From Rhizomicrobium sp. (GTDB taxonomy: Bacteria; Pseudomonadota; Alphaproteobacteria; Micropepsales; Micropepsaceae): 64,000 nucleotides of DNA. Below, one piece after another: positions 60,449-64,000 of this stretch (positions are counted from its first letter, which is position 1; each line of letters begins with the position of its first letter). The notes below the pieces were generated by a model. That model worked only from the letters and a program-made list of their open reading frames with translations. It made no database searches and had not been told where the DNA came from. The stretch lies in assembly GCA_037200045.1 (NCBI GenBank), contig JBBCHM010000001.1:1984001-2048000 (forward strand), given 5' to 3'. The translations under genes were made by a program, and so were the position numbers.

Positions 60449-61177
60449 TCACTTTACCCCGTATCGGTGCAGCCCCGCGCCGTTCTTGCGCAGCCAGGCT
60501 TGCGGGGTTTCGATGTCGGGGACGAGGCCCTTCACCACGCGCCAGAAGCGCGGGCTGTGGTTCATCTCGCGCAAGTGTCCCACCTCGTGCGCCACCACAT
60601 AATCGAGCACGAATTCGGGCGCCAGGATCAGGCGCCAGGAATAGGAGATGCACCGGCTGGTCGAGCAGGAGCCCCAGCGGCTGGAGGTGTCGCGCACCGT
60701 CACGCGCCGCACGCGGGCATCGATCCTTGCGGCGTATTCGCGGGTGCGCGCTTCGAGCACCCGGCGCGCCTCGCGCTTGAGGAAATCGGCGAGGCGGCGC
60801 GGCGCGTAGACATCCTGGCCGCCGACGCGGATGGCGGCGCGGTCCGGATCGAGCACCGCGGGACCGTTCCGGTCGCACTTCACGATCTCGTGCTCGCGGC
60901 CGCGAAAGGGGATGCGCGCGCCGGGGACGAGCGCGATCGGCTTGGGCACGCGGGCAAGCTGGCGCGCGATCCAGGGCGTTTCGCCGCGCGCGAAATCGAG
61001 AGCGCGGTCCAGCGCGCGCTGCGACGGCGCCACCACGGTGACCTCGCCGGTCGAGGGATTGACCTTGACGATCAGCTTTCGCGCGCGCGGATTGAGGCGC
61101 ATCGTCACCTCCACCGCCCGTCCGTCGATCTTCAGCAATTCCCGCCGGTGACCGCGGGTTGCCAGAGGCTTACGCAT
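60449..61177 (-). CDS. SprT-like/YgjP-type zinc metallopeptidase
   Basis: 242 residues from the ATG at 61177 (MRKPLATRGHRRELLKIDGR). The M48-related DUF45 motif is VVAHEVGHLREMNHSPRFW (HExxH plus downstream His). TSSRWGSCSTSRCISYSWRL is also typical of the group. Function is poorly known; may act in proteostasis or DNA repair. Its 3' end faces the PBP gene, with the element inserted between them. Confidence 0.87.
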   Translation of the reverse strand: MRKPLATRGHRRELLKIDGRAVEVTMRLNPRARKLIVKVNPSTGEVTVVAPSQRALDRALDFARGETPWIARQLARVPKPIALVPGARIPFRGREHEIVKCDRNGPAVLDPDRAAIRVGGQDVYAPRRLADFLKREARRVLEARTREYAARIDARVRRVTVRDTSSRWGSCSTSRCISYSWRLILAPEFVLDYVVAHEVGHLREMNHSPRFWRVVKGLVPDIETPQAWLRKNGAGLHRYGVK

Positions 61178-61229
61178 ACGCTTCCCTGTGTTCTGCAATT
61201 TCGTCCTGTCCGCTCAACGAGATCTGACC

Positions 61230-61652
61230 ATGAACTCTCGCCCGCGCTTCCATCTGGCATTTCCCGTTCGCTCGCTTGGCGAGGCGCGTGCCTTCTATGG
61301 AAGCCTGCTCGGTTGTCCCGAAGGACGCTCGAGCGACGATTGGGTGGACTTCGATTTCTTCGGCCACCAAATCGTCGCGCATTTAAGCGCGGATGAGGGC
61401 GGCGCGAAAGCGCATAATGAGGTTGACGGCGAGCAAGTGCCGGTGCGGCATTTCGGCGTGATCCTGACGATGGCGCAGTGGCGCGCGCTTTCGGATAAAC
61501 TGTCACGCGAAAAAGTTCCCTTCGTCATCGCGCCCGACATAAGATTCGAAGGCCAGCCCGGCGAGCAGGCGACGTTCTTCATCCGCGACCCGAGCGGCAA
61601 TGCGCTGGAGTTCAAGGCGTTCGACGACGAGAGCCGTATATTCGCGCGTTAG
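61230..61652 (+). CDS. VOC superfamily (glyoxalase/bleomycin-resistance-like) protein
   Basis: 140 residues from the ATG at 61230 (MNSRPRFHLAFPVRSLGEAR). Paired beta-alpha-beta-beta-beta units: FHLAFPVRSLGEARAFYGSL and the second RHFGVILTMAQWRALSDKLS. Metal ligands would be His in the first strand, His (FFGHQIVAH), and Glu in ALEFKAF. Enzyme class cannot be read. It precedes dsbB by 11 bp. Confidence 0.87.
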   Translation: MNSRPRFHLAFPVRSLGEARAFYGSLLGCPEGRSSDDWVDFDFFGHQIVAHLSADEGGAKAHNEVDGEQVPVRHFGVILTMAQWRALSDKLSREKVPFVIAPDIRFEGQPGEQATFFIRDPSGNALEFKAFDDESRIFAR

Positions 61653-61663
61653 TTGGAGCATGC

Positions 61664-62146
61664 ATGCGCATGACGAAAGCGACACAAATCGCATGGTTCG
61701 AAGGCGCCGTCGGATTGGCGATGATCCTGGGCGCGCTCGGCTTTCAGTACATCGGCCATTATCCGCCGTGCGAGATGTGCCATTGGCAGCGCTGGCCGCA
61801 TATCGCCGCGGCGGTGATCGGATTGGGCGGCATGATCCTGGTCCGCGCCGGCGTGCTGCCGGCGCGCGCGGCGTTCGTCCTTGCCGCGCTGGCGACGCTG
61901 TGCATCGCGATCACCGGCGGGCTCGGCGTCTTCCATGCCGGCGTCGAATGGCATTTGTGGCAGGGCCCGACGGCGTGCACCACGGGCTTCCGGTTCACCG
62001 GCGGGCCGCTCGACCTGAACGCGCCGGTGCCGCAATGCGACCACGCGGCGTGGCGGATGTTCGGGATTTCGATGGCGGGTTACAACGCCGTCATCTCGCT
62101 GGGCGCCGCGGCGATCGGCGCGTTCTTCCTGGCGCGCAAGCCATGA
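61664..62146 (+). CDS. dsbB: Disulfide bond formation protein B
   Basis: 160 residues with four predicted membrane helices. It reoxidises DsbA with ubiquinone. First redox pair CEMC (YPPCEMCHWQRWPH) after helix 1, second pair Cys-x-Cys region (TACTTGF...PQCDHAAW) in the second periplasmic loop. Followed by coq7 with an ATGA overlap, linking two quinone-related functions. Confidence 0.93.
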   Translation: MRMTKATQIAWFEGAVGLAMILGALGFQYIGHYPPCEMCHWQRWPHIAAAVIGLGGMILVRAGVLPARAAFVLAALATLCIAITGGLGVFHAGVEWHLWQGPTACTTGFRFTGGPLDLNAPVPQCDHAAWRMFGISMAGYNAVISLGAAAIGAFFLARKP

Positions 62147-62697
62147 GCCGCAAGGCGCGGCCGGCCTCGCCCGGCACCAGGACCAGCGACGAGATCGCGG
62201 CGATGATCCGCGTCGACCATGCCGGCGAATACGGCGCGGTGCGCATCTATGAAGGCCAGCTCGCGGTGCTGGGCGGGCGCGGCTCCAAGACGGCGGACGC
62301 GATTCGCCACATGGCGGAGCAGGAACAGGTGCATCTGAAGACGTTCGACGCGCTGATCAACGAGCGCCGCGTGCGGCCGACGGCGCTGGAGCCGGTGTGG
62401 CGCGTCGCGGGCTTCGCGCTCGGCGCCGCGACCGCGCTGATGGGCGAGAAGGCGGCGATGGCCTGCACCGCGGCGGTGGAAGAGGTGATCGACCATCACT
62501 ATGCCGCGCAGGTGACCAAGCTGGGCGATGCCGATCCCAAGCTGAAGAAAACGGTCGAGGATTTCCGCGCCGAGGAGATCGCGCATCGCGACCTCGCCCT
62601 GGAGCATGGCGCGGAACAGGCGCCGGGCTATCGGCTGCTGAGCGCGGCGATCAAGGCGGGCTGCCGGATCGCGATCCGGCTGTCCGAGAAGATATGA
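62143..62697 (+). CDS. coq7: 2-octaprenyl-3-methyl-6-methoxy-1,4-benzoquinol hydroxylase (Coq7)
   Basis: 184 residues. Hydroxylates demethoxyubiquinol in ubiquinone synthesis. Ferritin-like di-iron site: Glu in MIRVDHAGEYGAVRIYEGQL, EQEQVHLK, EEVIDHHY and EEIAHRDLALEHGA (ExxH motifs). Start overlaps dsbB, stop overlaps the GNAT gene by four bases, so all three are one operon. Confidence 0.94.
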   Translation: MSRKARPASPGTRTSDEIAAMIRVDHAGEYGAVRIYEGQLAVLGGRGSKTADAIRHMAEQEQVHLKTFDALINERRVRPTALEPVWRVAGFALGAATALMGEKAAMACTAAVEEVIDHHYAAQVTKLGDADPKLKKTVEDFRAEEIAHRDLALEHGAEQAPGYRLLSAAIKAGCRIAIRLSEKI

Positions 62698-63326
62698 GCG
62701 AGGATCGTCACGCGCTTCTGGCGGCGGCGGCCAAGCCGCGCCGCGCCACGATCGACGACGCGGGCACGCTGTCGCGGCTGTTCGCCGCCGCCTTCACCCA
62801 TGATCCGGTGATGGACTGGATCGCGCGGCCGGCGCCGATGCGGGCCCGGGCGCTGGAACAGTTCTTCTTCTGGCTGCTGCGGGTGCGCGCGATTCCGTAT
62901 GGCGAGGTGTGGATGAGCGCGGAGGCGAGCGTCTGCGCCGCCTGGCTGCCGCCCGGCGCCGATGCCAGCCCCGGCGGCTTGTTCGAGCAGATGAAGCTGA
63001 TGCCGTTGTTCGTGCGGCTGTGCGGCTTTCCGCGCCTGTTGCGCGGCTCGGCGATGGCGGAGGCGATGGAGAAGAACCATCCGGCGGAAAAGCATTTCTA
63101 TCTCGCCTTCATCGCGGTGGCGCCGCGGCTGCAGGGGCTGGGGCTGGGCGGCGCGATGCTGGAGGCGACGGTGAAGCGCGCCGACGAGACCGGCGTGCCG
63201 GCCTATCTGGAGAACTCCAATCCGAAGAACACGCGGCTGTACGAGCGCGCGGGGTTCGTGGCGGGCAGGAACATCGCGCCGAAGAACGCGCCGCCGCTGC
63301 TCGGGATGTGGCGGGAGAGACGGTGA
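62694..63326 (+). CDS. GNAT-family N-acetyltransferase
   Basis: 210 residues. The acetyl-CoA loop is FIAVAPRLQGLGLGGAMLEA (Q/RxxGxG/A). LENSNPKNTRLYERAGFVAG is the C-terminal GNAT motif. The N-terminal part is helical and hydrophobic. Third gene of the dsbB-coq7 run; acceptor unknown. Confidence 0.88.
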   Translation: MSEDRHALLAAAAKPRRATIDDAGTLSRLFAAAFTHDPVMDWIARPAPMRARALEQFFFWLLRVRAIPYGEVWMSAEASVCAAWLPPGADASPGGLFEQMKLMPLFVRLCGFPRLLRGSAMAEAMEKNHPAEKHFYLAFIAVAPRLQGLGLGGAMLEATVKRADETGVPAYLENSNPKNTRLYERAGFVAGRNIAPKNAPPLLGMWRERR

Positions 63327-63329
63327 CTA

Positions 63330-63490
63330 CCTCTCCCGCGAAGCGGGAGAGGTCAAAATTTGCGGAGCAAATTTTGGGTGAGGGCCTGCGCGAAGCGGCG
63401 GTCCCCCTCACCAGCAAAAGCTAAGCACTTAGCTCCGCAAGTGCTCCGCTAAGTGCAAGCTTTTGCGTCCTCTCCCGCACGCGGGAGAGG
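63330..63490. repeat. CCTCTCCCGC-type repeat, full element
   Basis: CCTCTCCCGCGAAGCGGGAG at the left (63330-63352) and CCTCTCCCGCACGCGGGAGA at the right (63469-63490), with AAATTTGC...GCAAATTT, CTCACC and CACTTAGC...GCTAAGTG hairpins inside. The same family as 17394-17515, between convergent genes. Confidence 0.8.
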
Positions 63491-63492
63491 AA

Positions 63493-64000
63493 TCATGGCT
63501 CCAACTCGGAATCCCAGTACAGATAATCCGCCCAGCTATCGTGCAGATAGTTCGGCGGGAATTTGCGGCCGTTGGCGCGAAGCTCGTTGATCGTCGGACG
63601 GTGCGGGCGGTGCTTGGGATGCATGCCGATGTGCTGCGGCAGCCGGCCACCCTTCAGCAGATTGCACGGCGCGCAGGCCGTCACCACGTTCTCCCAGGTC
63701 GTGCGGCCGCCCCGGGAGCGCGGGATGACGTGATCGAAGGTCAGATCCTCGGTGTCGCCGCAATACTGGCACTCGAAGCGGTCGCGCAGGAACAGGTTGA
63801 ACCGCGTGAAGGCGGGATTGCGCGCCGGCCGAATGTAAGTCTTCAGCGAAACGACCGAGGGGAGCTTCATCTCGAAGGAGGGCGAGCGCACGACGCGGTC
63901 GTATTCCTCGAGGATGTTCACGCGCTCAAGGAAGACCGCCTTGATGGCGTCCTGCCAGGACCACAGAGACAGCGGGAAATAGCTGAGCGGCCGGTAGTCT
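63493..64000 (-). CDS. HNH endonuclease (5' end beyond the window)
   Basis: At least 169 residues to the edge. Reading in from base 64000 gives DYRPLSYFPLSLWSWQDAIK and AVFLERVNILEEYDRVVRSP, the standard N-terminal part of this alphaproteobacterial family, so the start is past the window. The ATG at 63921 is internal. HNH site: CQYCG, LTFDHVIPRSRGG and NVVTACAPCNLLKGG, with two CxxC zinc pairs. Function in the host is not known. Confidence 0.9.
   Translation of the reverse strand, partial: DYRPLSYFPLSLWSWQDAIKAVFLERVNILEEYDRVVRSPSFEMKLPSVVSLKTYIRPARNPAFTRFNLFLRDRFECQYCGDTEDLTFDHVIPRSRGGRTTWENVVTACAPCNLLKGGRLPQHIGMHPKHRPHRPTINELRANGRKFPPNYLHDSWADYLYWDSELEP

Overview
This is a GC-rich alphaproteobacterial chromosome segment. 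The evidence is the FlbT/FlaF pair beside short 275-residue flagellins driven by sigma-54 promoters (Caulobacter-type regulation), the leuS-lptE-holA operon, the hemC/hemD/mitofilin-like/HemY-N block opposite tsaD, a DUF3576 lipoprotein and a Coq7 hydroxylase. The genus cannot be fixed from the sequence alone. Nearly all of it is ordinary chromosome with tight operons (many ATGA/GTGA overlaps) and many small intergenic palindromic repeats. One 10.4-kb stretch (49992-60429) has visibly lower GC and is foreign.

Layout. 1-9.5 kb: a surface-sugar cluster. A cytidylyltransferase and a short NeuB-type synthase point left. A sulfotransferase, methyltransferase, split transketolase, SDR, ATP-grasp ligase and GH57-like protein point right and end at a strong terminator. 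9.6-14.5 kb: two near-identical flagellins, flaF, flbT and a large TPR protein. Next to the sugar genes this suggests flagellin (or other surface) glycosylation. 14.6-21.5 kb: small lipoproteins, a degenerate PAP2 protein, the transglutaminase / alpha-E / circularly permuted ATP-grasp operon and an alpha/beta hydrolase. 21.5-26.9 kb: tetrapyrrole genes (hemD carries a one-base frameshift) and tsaD. 27-49.9 kb: housekeeping genes (xthA, hisF, holA, lptE, leuS, ribA, pyrE), a porin, an L,D-transpeptidase, an orphan OmpR-type regulator, a MacAB-like efflux set and a class A penicillin-binding protein. 60.4-64 kb: SprT-like peptidase, VOC protein, dsbB, coq7, a GNAT protein and an HNH nuclease cut by the right edge.

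The most interesting region is 49992-60429. It is bounded by 13-bp perfect terminal inverted repeats (GGGGCTTTGCACA) and a 5-bp target duplication (ACAAG). Removing the element restores an intergenic hairpin whose loop is exactly ACAAG, so it inserted into the loop of a palindrome between the convergent penicillin-binding-protein and SprT genes. Both ends also carry TGCACAAA repeats spaced 20 bp apart. Inside are a GHKL (MutL/MORC-like) ATPase fused to a PD-(D/E)XK-type nuclease domain, a 1376-residue one-polypeptide restriction-modification enzyme, a 57-residue zinc ribbon protein, a SWIM-finger DDE transposase with a coupled 91-residue protein, and a two-gene module of an unknown 214-residue protein with an XRE-ImmA/IrrE regulator. 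I read it as a transposon carrying a defence (restriction) cargo. The ATPase-nuclease plus type IIG-like enzyme pair is the best candidate for an undescribed system.
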